Source: Bacteroidota bacterium (GTDB lineage: Bacteria > Bacteroidota > Bacteroidia > Palsa-948). From it: a stretch of DNA of 64,000 nt. Every line of letters begins with the position of its first letter. The first letter of the stretch is position 1. The notes under the pieces are model-generated. The model had not been told where the DNA came from. It did no database searches and saw only the letters and a list, made by a program, of their open reading frames with translations. The position numbers and the translations under genes were made by a program. Shown one piece after another: positions 17,416-26,400 of this stretch. The stretch is taken from the NCBI GenBank assembly GCA_003164895.1, contig PLUL01000010.1:59978-123977 (forward strand), in the 5' to 3' direction.

Positions 17416-18783
17416 TCAAATCTTAATGCCAATTACTAACACATCATCAACCTGTTCTAAATTTCTTTTCCAGTCATTAAATGTTTTTTCTAAAATATTT
17501 TTTTGTTCCGCTAATGGCTGATGGCTATTAGCTGATAGCAACGCTTCCAACTGTTTGTACTTGAATTTTTTTCCTTTCGCACCCCCGAATTGATCTGCAT
17601 AACCATCTGTAAAAAGATAAAAACAATCTCCGGGTTTCAGATCCAATGTTTGAAGTTTAAAATTATCGGCTTTGTCCCCTTTACCAACCGGCATGGAATC
17701 ATAAGGCAGGTTGTGAATTTCTCCATTGTGAATAATTACAGATGCGTTATTCGCAGCTGCATAAGACATTTTGTTTTTTTCTACACAAAATAAAATTGCA
17801 TCCATTCCATCCTGTCCACCATCCTGAGAAATATTTTCTATCAGTCGCTTACGAACATGATCCAGTATTTCGTTCGGTGCTGCAATATTTTTTTCAATCA
17901 CGGCTTCATTCAGAAAAGAAATATTCAGTAAGCTCATGAATGCACCCGGAACACCGTGCCCAGTGGAATCGCATACCGCCAAATAAAATCGATCTTCTTT
18001 TTTTGTCGCCCAATAAAAATCTCCACTCACTATATCCTTTGGCTTGAATAAAACAAAATGTTCTTTTAAATTTTCTTTCAGGAATTGTTCGTGGGCGAGC
18101 AACGCATATTGTATTCGTTTCGCATAATTGATGCTGTCGGTTATGTCTTTATTTTTTTGTTCGATGATTTCATTTTTTAGCGCAAGTTCTTTGTTACTTT
18201 CGGCAAGTAACAAACGACCGATGATTTCTTTTTTTGTCAGAACATAACGCGAATGTTCCATCACCACAAAAATCACCGCCACCGTAGCAACCAGCATACC
18301 TCCATTGATAAGAATTTCCTGCGTGGTGAGAGAACTGAGCAAGTGAAAAAAAATAATATTTGCTATCAAATTAATTACAAGTACTGTTATTGACCAGAGA
18401 GGTTTCCAAAGCAAAAGCATACTGGCAGCGACAAAAAAAGTGGTGTAAGCCAACGCATGTTTTTGAAGCATGGGCACATCCATCACGCTCCACATGTAGG
18501 CGTTCTGTAGAGACACTCCTAAAACAGGGACAAAGGCAAGTATCTCATTTCTAATGTTGATTTTTTTACTCAGCAATAAAGCCAGAAGAGTAATAACAGC
18601 AACTGTGGTTCTGATTAAAAAAAATATTTTCCAATAAGCGGGTATGGTAAAATAATCTGCAATGAACCAGATGGGATCAATAATAATTGCCGCCCAGCAA
18701 AGGATTATATGTTGCTTGGTTGCAATTCGGATTAATTCGCCCTGCCAATTAATTTGACGTTCCGGATTCTGGGGGTTTGCCAC
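17416..18783 (-). CDS. Membrane SpoIIE-type PP2C phosphatase
   Basis: 455 residues starting at GTG; no ATG lies upstream in frame before a poor region. About six or seven membrane helices fill residues 25-195, then a short coiled linker (ALKNEIIEQKNKDITDSINYAK fits a signalling helix), then the phosphatase domain with VSGDFYW, CDSTGHGVPGAFMS and LFTDGYADQFGG, keeping the Asp residues that bind metal. Proteins of this kind dephosphorylate anti-sigma-antagonist-type partners or other Ser/Thr phosphoproteins in response to a membrane signal; no partner is encoded next to it. Separated by 47 bases from the glycosyltransferase gene upstream. Confidence 0.85.
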   Translation of the reverse strand: MANPQNPERQINWQGELIRIATKQHIILCWAAIIIDPIWFIADYFTIPAYWKIFFLIRTTVAVITLLALLLSKKINIRNEILAFVPVLGVSLQNAYMWSVMDVPMLQKHALAYTTFFVAASMLLLWKPLWSITVLVINLIANIIFFHLLSSLTTQEILINGGMLVATVAVIFVVMEHSRYVLTKKEIIGRLLLAESNKELALKNEIIEQKNKDITDSINYAKRIQYALLAHEQFLKENLKEHFVLFKPKDIVSGDFYWATKKEDRFYLAVCDSTGHGVPGAFMSLLNISFLNEAVIEKNIAAPNEILDHVRKRLIENISQDGGQDGMDAILFCVEKNKMSYAAANNASVIIHNGEIHNLPYDSMPVGKGDKADNFKLQTLDLKPGDCFYLFTDGYADQFGGAKGKKFKYKQLEALLSANSHQPLAEQKNILEKTFNDWKRNLEQVDDVLVIGIKI

Positions 18784-18830
18784 GAATAATTTAATGAGGG
18801 AATAAAAATACGGAATTTAAACTTCGCATT

Positions 18831-19952
18831 TTAAAGAAGTTGAGAATATATCTCGCGCAATACTTTTTCTTCATTTTGCCAACATAATTCCTGAGCTGCA
18901 TGGAAACAATTCTCCTTCCAGAATTTTATTTTTTCAGAATCGTTCAGCATGAAATTTATTTTTTCGGCAATATGTTTTGAATCATGGCTTTCAATCATAG
19001 TGCCAATTTCATACGTTGTAAATATTTTTTTTATCTCGACAAGATTGGATGCAAGCACCGGAACTTTGGCATGTACGAAATCAAAAATTTTATTTGGCAA
19101 ACTGAAGTGGTAATTAATATTCGTATCCTTATCGAGGGAAATTCCAATATCAGCATGCGAAGTGTAGTTCCACAATTCTTCAAACGGAATACGCTTTTTA
19201 AAAATTATTTTTTTATCAAGATCCAGTTTTTGAGCTTTGGCTTTTACTTCATCCAGAATATCTCCATCGCCCACAACAAGCAAAACAGCATTGTTCACAT
19301 ATTGCATTGCTTCCACAGCTTCCACCAATCCACGGTCAACATTCACCGAACCCTGATATAAAATAATTTTTTTGTCTTCGGGAATATTTAATTCCTTTTT
19401 CGATTTAGGAAATTTATTTCGGTTTTCGATGAGCAATGGAAAGTTTCTTACAACACTGGCTTCCACTCCGTACTCATTGTTGTATAACGCTGCAATGGAA
19501 TCATTCACTGTATAGATATGTTTCAACTTTGGGAATATTTTTCTTTCAATGTTTTTCCAGAATTTTTTTGCAAAATTCCTTCCTTCCAACTCAGGAACTC
19601 CGGTGTAATATTCATGGCTATCATGCACAAGTTCACTTCTTTTGATTTTTGCTGCCAGATAATTTGCAAGCAAAGTATCTAAGTCATTTGCAACAAGAAT
19701 ATCTGCCGGATTGAACAAAAGATAAAAAAATAATCTCAAATTATATTCAGCATAGAACAACGGACCTTTTTCAAAAAACAAAAACAACCGTTTGGTTTTG
19801 TAAGAACGTTTTTCAAGCGGCAAACTTTTTCTTCTCCACCTTCCGACAAGAACCACATCAAAACCCTCTCTCAACAAAAACATACACACTTTGTGCACTC
19901 GCTGCTCAGAAGTGAGATCATTAGTTACGGAAAGAATTATTTTCTTCTTCAT
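18831..19952 (-). CDS. Glycosyltransferase, GT4-like
   Basis: 373 residues with two Rossmann-like halves. The N-terminal half has SVTNDLTSEQRVHKVC and DSHEYYTGVPELEGR, and the C-terminal half has YQGSVNVDRGLVEAVEAM, VVGDGD and SLPNKIFDFVHAKVPVLAS, the donor-sugar-binding region of GT4/GT1-type enzymes. No signal or membrane helix, so it acts in the cytoplasm, probably on a surface polysaccharide or glycolipid. The substrate cannot be told. It is divergent from the membrane protein at 20005. Confidence 0.8.
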   Translation of the reverse strand: MKKKIILSVTNDLTSEQRVHKVCMFLLREGFDVVLVGRWRRKSLPLEKRSYKTKRLFLFFEKGPLFYAEYNLRLFFYLLFNPADILVANDLDTLLANYLAAKIKRSELVHDSHEYYTGVPELEGRNFAKKFWKNIERKIFPKLKHIYTVNDSIAALYNNEYGVEASVVRNFPLLIENRNKFPKSKKELNIPEDKKIILYQGSVNVDRGLVEAVEAMQYVNNAVLLVVGDGDILDEVKAKAQKLDLDKKIIFKKRIPFEELWNYTSHADIGISLDKDTNINYHFSLPNKIFDFVHAKVPVLASNLVEIKKIFTTYEIGTMIESHDSKHIAEKINFMLNDSEKIKFWKENCFHAAQELCWQNEEKVLREIYSQLL

Positions 19953-19963
19953 TGATAGTGCAG

Positions 19964-19971
19964 CAAATATA
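19964..19971 (-). promoter_or_regulatory. -7 box TATATTTG for the glycosyltransferase
   Basis: Perfect TAnnTTTG on the minus strand, 11 bases before the ATG at 19952. It is back to back with the plus-strand box at 19993. Confidence 0.5.
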
Positions 19972-19992
19972 CAATCTGTATAAACACAATCT

Positions 19993-20000
19993 TATCTTTG
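19993..20000 (+). promoter_or_regulatory. -7 box TATCTTTG, 4 bases before ATG
   Basis: Perfect TAnnTTTG ending four bases before the ATG at 20005, predicting a leaderless or nearly leaderless message. Confidence 0.5.
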
Positions 20001-20004
20001 TGTC

Positions 20005-21513
20005 ATGATCGGAATTATTCTTGCAATTGCATATACAGCATTATTTATTTTTATTATTCTGAAAATAAATTTCTTTAAGTCAGAACTCCTTTCACGAAAA
20101 TTTATTGTGTTGATATTCATCCTAAAAATCATTGCGGGAACTGCATTGTGGTTTGTTTACACCCGTCTTTATACCGACAGGTTGTCAGCAGATATTTTTA
20201 AATATTTTGACGATGGAAAAATAATGTACAACACACTTTTCTCCAAACCTCTCGATTATTTCAAAATGCTTTTAGGAATTCCTGATTCTTCGCTTCAGCA
20301 TTATTACGATGATGACATGCGAAATTGGACTCGTTCTTTCAACCACAATTTATATAATGAAAACCGAACTCTCATCCGTTTTAATGCGCTTGTAGATATT
20401 TTTTCTTTTGGAAATTATCATGTACACACAGTTTTCATTTGCTTTTTATCGCTGATGGGATTAATGGGAATTTTTAAAACATTTTCATCCTTTCTAACAA
20501 ATAAGAAAAAGGAATTACTTCTCGCAGTTTTTCTTTTGCCTTCCGTTTTATTCTGGGGTTCAGGCGTTTTGAAAGAAGGGTTGATTTTATTCTCGCTTGG
20601 AATGTGCATTTATCATTTCCACAAACTATTGAACGAAAAAATTTCCATCAAACGACTTGTATTGTTATTTCTTTTTTTGTTTTTACTCGCGATTACGAAA
20701 ATATATATACTTCTAATTATTCTTCCCGCTTTTATTGCATACGCATGGATTCTGAAAACACAAAATAAATTACCTGAAATAAAATATCTGATTGTCTTTG
20801 TAGTTTATTTTTTTCTCGGGTTAGTAATTCCCAAATATAATTTCTCCTTTATGCTGATGGATCAACAACGCCAAGCAATTAACATAGCGAAAGGAGGAAG
20901 TTATCTGGCAAACATCAACGCGGATAAATTTATTTACATTGATCCCAAAATCGAAAACAGAATTATTCGTTTGAAAGAAAAACCTGGATACTGCAAGATT
21001 GCTCTTAGCGTCTCTTACGTTTCTTGGAATTTAAAAACATCGCGAGACAGCGTGTATGTTAAAAATTCAACAGACACATGCACTTATTGGGTTTATTATG
21101 ATCAATCTGCAGCGGGAAGCAGTATTAACATTCCGCATCTTGACGGAACTTTTTTCAGCCTTGTAAAGAATTCACCCCTTGCATTTTTAAATGTTGCATT
21201 CCGTCCTTCGATTTTTGAAGCAAAAAATCCATTGATGTTGATTTCAGCGATTGAAAATCTTTTCATTGTTTTTTTTATTTGTATTTGTATTTTTTTCTAC
21301 TCAAAGAAAATTGCAAACAGGCATCTGTTTTATTTCTGCTTATGTATTGTGATCTTGCTTTTTGTTTTAATCGGAATCACCACTCCAATTCTTGGCGCAG
21401 CGGTGAGATATAAAATTCCCGGATTACCATTTCTACTCATTGGATTTCTGTTTCTTCTCGACAAAGAAAAACTATTGCAAAAAATTCCATTTCTGAAAAA
21501 ATATATTGGCTGA
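20005..21513 (+). CDS. Polytopic membrane protein, unknown
   Basis: 502 residues with about ten to twelve membrane segments. A large extracytoplasmic region between the first helices has LSADIFKYFDDGKIMYNTL, and a later conserved-looking stretch is LPSVLFWGSGVLKEGL. A second soluble loop (about residues 290-385) precedes the final helices. The general plan resembles GT-C or polysaccharide polymerase-like proteins seen in Bacteroidota surface-glycan loci, and its divergent neighbour is a glycosyltransferase, but no catalytic motif is certain. Function is left open. Confidence 0.65.
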   Translation: MIGIILAIAYTALFIFIILKINFFKSELLSRKFIVLIFILKIIAGTALWFVYTRLYTDRLSADIFKYFDDGKIMYNTLFSKPLDYFKMLLGIPDSSLQHYYDDDMRNWTRSFNHNLYNENRTLIRFNALVDIFSFGNYHVHTVFICFLSLMGLMGIFKTFSSFLTNKKKELLLAVFLLPSVLFWGSGVLKEGLILFSLGMCIYHFHKLLNEKISIKRLVLLFLFLFLLAITKIYILLIILPAFIAYAWILKTQNKLPEIKYLIVFVVYFFLGLVIPKYNFSFMLMDQQRQAINIAKGGSYLANINADKFIYIDPKIENRIIRLKEKPGYCKIALSVSYVSWNLKTSRDSVYVKNSTDTCTYWVYYDQSAAGSSINIPHLDGTFFSLVKNSPLAFLNVAFRPSIFEAKNPLMLISAIENLFIVFFICICIFFYSKKIANRHLFYFCLCIVILLFVLIGITTPILGAAVRYKIPGLPFLLIGFLFLLDKEKLLQKIPFLKKYIG

Positions 21514-21522
21514 TATATTTTC

Positions 21523-21530
21523 TACATTTG
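21523..21530 (+). promoter_or_regulatory. -7 box TACATTTG for the permease
   Basis: Perfect TAnnTTTG directly followed by the 20-bp palindrome at 21531-21550. The predicted transcript start falls inside the palindrome, 40 bases before the permease ATG. Confidence 0.5.
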
Positions 21531-21550
21531 CCTGCCTGCCGGTAGGCAGG
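21531..21550. repeat. Near-perfect palindrome CCTGCC...GGCAGG
   Basis: A 20-base inverted repeat centred on CCGG with a single non-Watson-Crick pair (G/T) next to the centre. Words of this type (CCTGCCTGCCGG) are familiar to me as dispersed repeats in Bacteroidota and other genomes, where they produce spurious CLPAGRQ peptides. Here it forms the start of the leader of the permease message. Confidence 0.75.
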
Positions 21551-21570
21551 CCCCTCTCTCAATATTCAAA

Positions 21571-23235
21571 ATGAATTTCAACCAGCTATTCAGAAAAAAA
21601 TCTGCCGAGAAAATTCTTGGAGACGAAAATGATTCTGACGGGCATGGTTCATTGAACAAAGTTCTGCGCGTTCGCGATCTAACATTTTTTGGAATTGCGG
21701 CAATCATAGGAGCCGGAACATTCAGCACCATCGGAAATGCATGTTTTTCAGGAGGACCTGGCGTAGTTCTTCTTTTTATCATTTGCGCCATTGCATGTGG
21801 CTTCACTGCTATGTGCTATGCGGAATTTGCTTCGCGCGTTCCGGTTTCAGGCAGCGCTTATACGTATGCGTATGTTTCCTTCGGAGAATTATTTGCGTGG
21901 ATCATCGGCTGGGCATTGCTGATGGAATATTCAATCGGCAATGTGGTGGTGGCATTTTCATGGAGCGGATATTTTACAAACCTTGTCAGCACCTTTGGAA
22001 TTCATATTCCCGAATGGCTTACCATTAATTATAGGGAAGCTCATCAAGCATTCGTAGATAATGTTGCCGGATCAAAATTCATTGCATGGACTTCTGCACC
22101 AGAAATTGGCGGACTGAAAATTATTTTTGATCTGCCGGCATCTATCATCAACATTATTATTACTGCATTGGTTTTCATTGGCGTAAAAGAATCACGAAAT
22201 GCAAGCAACATTATGGTGATGCTTAAACTCGTGATCGTTGCACTGGTAATAATTGTAGGTGCATTTTATGTTGACATTGATAACTGGACACCTTTCATGC
22301 CACATGGTTTTGGCGGAGTGATGGGTGGCGTCTCCAATGTTTTTTTTGCCTACATAGGTTTTGACGCTGTTTCAACGCTTGCAGAAGAATGTGAAAATCC
22401 GCAACGCGATTTGCCGAAAGGAATGATCTACTCGCTTATTATTTGCACAGTAATTTACATTGTGATGGCCCTCGTTCTCACCGGAATGACCTCTTACAAA
22501 TTACTTGGAGTGAGCGATCCACTTGCAGAAGTTTTCAAGATTAAAGGAGTGAAATGGATGTTGTTCATCACTTCAGTTGTTGCGGTAATTGCGATGACCA
22601 GCGTACTTTTGGTTTTTCAGATGGGACAACCGCGCATCTGGATGAGCATGAGTCGCGATGGATTACTGCCAAAAAGATTTTCTTCCATTCACAAAAAATT
22701 TAAAACTCCCGGATTTTCTACTATCGTAACAGGATTAGTTGTTGCTGTACCGATTTTTTTCACCGACCAGCAATTTATGACCGATTTCACCAGCGTAGGA
22801 ACTTTATTTGCTTTCGTACTCGTTTGCGGTGGAGTTTTGATGTTACCTAGAAACATGGATGCAAAAGTTTCGGGAAAATTTAAACTTCCCTATATCAACG
22901 GAAAATTTCTTGTGCCGCTTGGTGTGGTAATTATGTTTTCCCTTTTATTTTTTTTGAACAAAGAATTCATGAGTGGGCTTTTCAATTTCAATTCAGAAAC
23001 TTTTTCAGGATACATTCCTATCATTATATTCTTTGGAATCTGTATTGTGATGGCGGTTTTTTCTTTTCTCAAAAACTTTTCGCTCATTCCGGTTCTCGGG
23101 CTGCTTTCCTGCTGTTATCTCCTAATTTACATTGAAGGAAAAAGCTGGAGATGGTTTTTCATTTGGCTTTTGATTGGACTGGTCGTATATTTTTTATACA
23201 GCAGAAAACACAGCAAACTCAACACAACAAATTAA
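21571..23235 (+). CDS. Amino acid permease, APC family
   Basis: 554 residues with 12 to 14 membrane helices. The first helix has the APC-type break FFGIAAIIGAGTFSTIG, followed by PVSGSAYTYAYVSFGELFAWIIGW and GFDAVSTLAEECENPQRDLP, which match the cationic amino acid transporter (CAT/YfnA) branch. It should import amino acids across the inner membrane by cation or proton coupling; the substrate is not certain. The start ATG at 21571 follows a palindrome-bearing leader. The SDR gene begins 12 bases after it ends. Confidence 0.88.
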   Translation: MNFNQLFRKKSAEKILGDENDSDGHGSLNKVLRVRDLTFFGIAAIIGAGTFSTIGNACFSGGPGVVLLFIICAIACGFTAMCYAEFASRVPVSGSAYTYAYVSFGELFAWIIGWALLMEYSIGNVVVAFSWSGYFTNLVSTFGIHIPEWLTINYREAHQAFVDNVAGSKFIAWTSAPEIGGLKIIFDLPASIINIIITALVFIGVKESRNASNIMVMLKLVIVALVIIVGAFYVDIDNWTPFMPHGFGGVMGGVSNVFFAYIGFDAVSTLAEECENPQRDLPKGMIYSLIICTVIYIVMALVLTGMTSYKLLGVSDPLAEVFKIKGVKWMLFITSVVAVIAMTSVLLVFQMGQPRIWMSMSRDGLLPKRFSSIHKKFKTPGFSTIVTGLVVAVPIFFTDQQFMTDFTSVGTLFAFVLVCGGVLMLPRNMDAKVSGKFKLPYINGKFLVPLGVVIMFSLLFFLNKEFMSGLFNFNSETFSGYIPIIIFFGICIVMAVFSFLKNFSLIPVLGLLSCCYLLIYIEGKSWRWFFIWLLIGLVVYFLYSRKHSKLNTTN

Positions 23236-23247
23236 ATTTTATTTTTT

Positions 23248-24003
23248 ATGCTCGCTCTTATTACAGGCACAACTTCCGGCATCGGAAAAGCATCGGCAGA
23301 AATCTTTGCAAGAAACGGATGGAATCTTATTCTGACAGGAAGAAGAAAAGACCGTCTGGAGCCAATCGCGTCTGATCTTCAGAAAAAATATAAAATCAAA
23401 ACGCTCATCCTCAATTTTGATGTCCGCAATCTGAAAGAAGTTGTAAAAAACATCGACAGCATAAAGGGCGAATGGAAAAATATTGATTTGCTCTTGAATA
23501 ATGCCGGACTCGCTTCCGGTCTGAGTACAATTCAGGAAGGAAACATTGATGACTGGGAAATTATGATCGACACAAACATCAAAGGTTTGCTTTACATGAC
23601 TCGCCAAATTGCACCGCTGTTGATCGCAAAAAATAAAGGACACATCATCAATGTAGCATCGGTTGCTGGAAAACAAGTTTATCCGAACGGAAATGTTTAC
23701 TGTGCGACAAAACATGCAGTGGATGCGCTCAGCCAGGCAATGCGAATTGATATGATCCAGCACGGCATCCGCGTAACAAACATTGCTCCCGGGTTAGTGG
23801 AAACAGAATTTTCCATCGTGCGATTTCATGGAAATGCAGAACGTGCCAAACAAACTTATAGCGGGTTTCAGCCGCTCACTGCCGAAGACATTGCAGAAAC
23901 AATTTATTGGTGCGCTTCCCGTCCGGCACACGTGAACATTAACGATGTGGTAATCACTCCAACCGCTCAGGCGAATGCGTATGTTATCAATAAAAAAGTT
24001 TAA
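23248..24003 (+). CDS. SDR family NAD(P)-dependent oxidoreductase
   Basis: 251 residues with a Rossmann fold. The nucleotide loop is TGTTSGIGKA (Gly 7, 11, 13), then NNAG, and the catalytic Ser138, Tyr151 and Lys155 are in place. It resembles YdfG-like 3-hydroxy acid dehydrogenases. The substrate is probably a small hydroxy acid such as serine or 3-hydroxypropionate, by analogy. Its stop codon shares one base with the ATG of the amidohydrolase gene (TAATG). Confidence 0.88.
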   Translation: MLALITGTTSGIGKASAEIFARNGWNLILTGRRKDRLEPIASDLQKKYKIKTLILNFDVRNLKEVVKNIDSIKGEWKNIDLLLNNAGLASGLSTIQEGNIDDWEIMIDTNIKGLLYMTRQIAPLLIAKNKGHIINVASVAGKQVYPNGNVYCATKHAVDALSQAMRIDMIQHGIRVTNIAPGLVETEFSIVRFHGNAERAKQTYSGFQPLTAEDIAETIYWCASRPAHVNINDVVITPTAQANAYVINKKV

Positions 24004-25682
24004 TGAAAAATTCGATTTTACTTTTTTTTGTTTTGATCATTTTTGGATGCACCTCTCCGAAAAAAGAAAAGGTGGATCTCATCGTTCACAACGCAATAGT
24101 TTACACCGTTGATTCTTCTTTTACCACCGCAGAAAGTTTTGCAATAAAGGATGGAAAAATAATTGCCGTTGGGAAAAATGATTCCATTCTTGCAAAATAT
24201 GAAGGAGAAAAATTAGACGCACAAGGAAAAGCCGTTTTCCCCGGACTCATTGATGCGCATTGCCATTTTTACTCTTACGGGCTCGGTTTGAAAAAAATTG
24301 ATTTGGTCGGCACAAAATCTTTTGACGAAGTAATTCAGCGCGTGATTGAATTTTCAAAAACAAATCATCCCGATTGGATTCAGGGAAGAGGTTGGGACCA
24401 AAATAATTGGGCTGTAAAAGAATTCCCTGACAGAAAAAAATTGGATTCACTTTTTCCTAACACTCCTGTTTTTCTGACAAGAATTGACGGACATGCTGCT
24501 TTGGTGAATGGCGAAGCGCTTCGAAGAGCTGGAATCACAGGATATAAAGAAATTGACGGAGGAGCCGTAGAGATTAGAGATGAATATAGAGAATCAATTT
24601 TTATTCCTATAGAAGGACTTTCTGGCATGCTCATTGACAACGCAGTAGATTTAGTTGCAAAAATTATTCCTACTGCCAGCAAACCCGAAGCAAGAGCCGC
24701 GCTTCTTGCTGCGCAGAAAAATTGTTTTGCAGTTGGTTTAACGACAGTTGATGATGCAGGATTGGAAAAACAAATTGTTGATCTGATGGATGAGATGCAA
24801 AAAAATTCTGAACTGAAAATGCGAGTTTACGCCATGCTCACTGATAACAAAGAAAACCTGGATTATTATTTACAACACGGAATTTATAAGACGGATAGAT
24901 TAAACGTTCGTTCTTTTAAATTTTATGCTGATGGTGCACTCGGCTCGCGTGGCGCTTGTTTGCTTCAAGATTACTCCGACAAAAAAGGATGGAAAGGATT
25001 TTTGCTGAGCAATATGGATACTTTAATGTCCAAATCAGGAGACATATTTTTGCACGAATTTCAAATGAATACACATTGCATAGGAGATTCAGCGGTAAGA
25101 TTAATATTACTTCTTTATAATAGCATTTTCAATCATGATGATACAATAAGACAAATTGATTCAAGATGGAGAATAGAACATTTTCAAATAACAACAAAAA
25201 GCGATATTGAAGAATTAAAAAATGGCTGGATTATCCCCTCCGTCCAACCTACACACGCAACTTCCGATATGTATTGGGCAAAAGACAGATTGGGAGCAGA
25301 AAGAATTAAATATGCTTATGCTTACAAAGATTTATTAAAAGCTGCCGGCATGGTTGCACTGGGAACGGATTTTCCTGTGGAGAATATAAATCCCATGTAC
25401 ACGTTTTATGCAGCGGTGGCAAGAAAAGACCTGAAAGGATTTCCAAAAGATGGATTTCAAATGGAGAATGCACTCACACGCGAAGAAACTTTAAAAGGAA
25501 TGACCATCTGGGCTGCCTACGCCAACTTTGAGGAGAAAGAAAAAGGCAGCATTGAAAAAGGAAAGTTTGCCGATTTTGTCATTCTCGATAAAGACATTAT
25601 GAAAATTAATATTGACGAAGTTCCGAATGTGAAAGTAGTTTCTACATTTGTGAATGGCGAAAAAGTGTACTCATCAAAATAA
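24003..25682 (+). CDS. Amidohydrolase lipoprotein, YtcJ-like
   Basis: 559 residues. A lipoprotein signal (VLIIFGC, Cys 16) precedes an amidohydrolase-3 fold with GLIDAHCHFYSYG (metal His pair), the family phrase GRGWDQNNW, FYADGALGSRGACL, the late motif QPTHATSDMYWAKDRLG and GTDFPVE. It would hydrolyse a C-N bond of a small amide in the periplasm or at the outer membrane. The substrate is unknown. It is coupled to the SDR gene and is 6 bases before the CAP-domain gene, so the four genes from 21571 probably form one operon. Confidence 0.85.
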   Translation: MKNSILLFFVLIIFGCTSPKKEKVDLIVHNAIVYTVDSSFTTAESFAIKDGKIIAVGKNDSILAKYEGEKLDAQGKAVFPGLIDAHCHFYSYGLGLKKIDLVGTKSFDEVIQRVIEFSKTNHPDWIQGRGWDQNNWAVKEFPDRKKLDSLFPNTPVFLTRIDGHAALVNGEALRRAGITGYKEIDGGAVEIRDEYRESIFIPIEGLSGMLIDNAVDLVAKIIPTASKPEARAALLAAQKNCFAVGLTTVDDAGLEKQIVDLMDEMQKNSELKMRVYAMLTDNKENLDYYLQHGIYKTDRLNVRSFKFYADGALGSRGACLLQDYSDKKGWKGFLLSNMDTLMSKSGDIFLHEFQMNTHCIGDSAVRLILLLYNSIFNHDDTIRQIDSRWRIEHFQITTKSDIEELKNGWIIPSVQPTHATSDMYWAKDRLGAERIKYAYAYKDLLKAAGMVALGTDFPVENINPMYTFYAAVARKDLKGFPKDGFQMENALTREETLKGMTIWAAYANFEEKEKGSIEKGKFADFVILDKDIMKINIDEVPNVKVVSTFVNGEKVYSSK

Positions 25683-25688
25683 TTATAT

Positions 25689-26333
25689 ATGAAAAAAATA
25701 TTCTTCCTTCTTGCAACAGCAACACTTCTATTTTCATTCAGCAAACCTGTTGGTGATTATCCATTTGACAAATGGGATGCATCCACATTGGAAAAAGCAA
25801 ATTCGGCTAAGGATGCTACAGGTTATTCTGCAGAAGAAAAGAAAGTTGTCTTCTACACCAACCTTGCGAGAATGAATCCGGATCTTTTTGCAAAGACCTA
25901 TTTCCAGAAATACATGGATTCGACCAAAACCAAAGAAACTTCCTTTACCCGTTCACTGAAAAACGATCTGCAAACAAAATACAAAACGATGGAAATCCTT
26001 AGCGTAAAACAAGATTTAACGGATGAAGCTGTTGATCACGCAAAAGACACAGGCAAAAAAGGAAATCTCGGGCATTTTACTTCTGATGGAAAAAGCTATG
26101 AAGTGAGAATGAAAAAGTTCAAAGGCACTTATTCAAATACAGCCGAATGTTGTGATTACGGAAACCAAGATGCGCTTTCCATCATTATTCATTTATTAAT
26201 TGATGAAGGGCAGGCAACCGTTGAACATCGTAAAATAATTTTGGATAAAAATCTGAAATATATTGGCGTTTCTATTCAGCCGCATAAAAAAGAAACTTGG
26301 ACTTGCGTGATGGATCTTGCGAACACAAAATAA
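25689..26333 (+). CDS. CAP (SCP/PR-1) domain exported protein
   Basis: 214 residues with a signal peptide (FSFSKPVG). The mature part has FYTNLARMNPDLFAKTY, then DEAVDHAKDTGKKGNLGHFTSDG and TAECCDYG, and ends in IGVSIQPHKKETWTCVMDLA, the order of CAP-superfamily motifs including the two His positions (GH in NLGHF, EH in TVEHRKI). CAP proteins bind lipids or act in the extracellular space; the role in bacteria is poorly known. No sorting domain is present. Confidence 0.82.
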   Translation: MKKIFFLLATATLLFSFSKPVGDYPFDKWDASTLEKANSAKDATGYSAEEKKVVFYTNLARMNPDLFAKTYFQKYMDSTKTKETSFTRSLKNDLQTKYKTMEILSVKQDLTDEAVDHAKDTGKKGNLGHFTSDGKSYEVRMKKFKGTYSNTAECCDYGNQDALSIIIHLLIDEGQATVEHRKIILDKNLKYIGVSIQPHKKETWTCVMDLANTK

Positions 26334-26400
26334 TTTTCAATCCGCTTCTCTTTTCTTTTTAATCGCAATCCTTGTGTAATACTATTTGTATTTTTATAAA

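Noticed and set aside
26380..26388. TACTATTTG before lpxK as a -7 box
   Set aside because: It has one base too many between TA and TTTG to fit the element.
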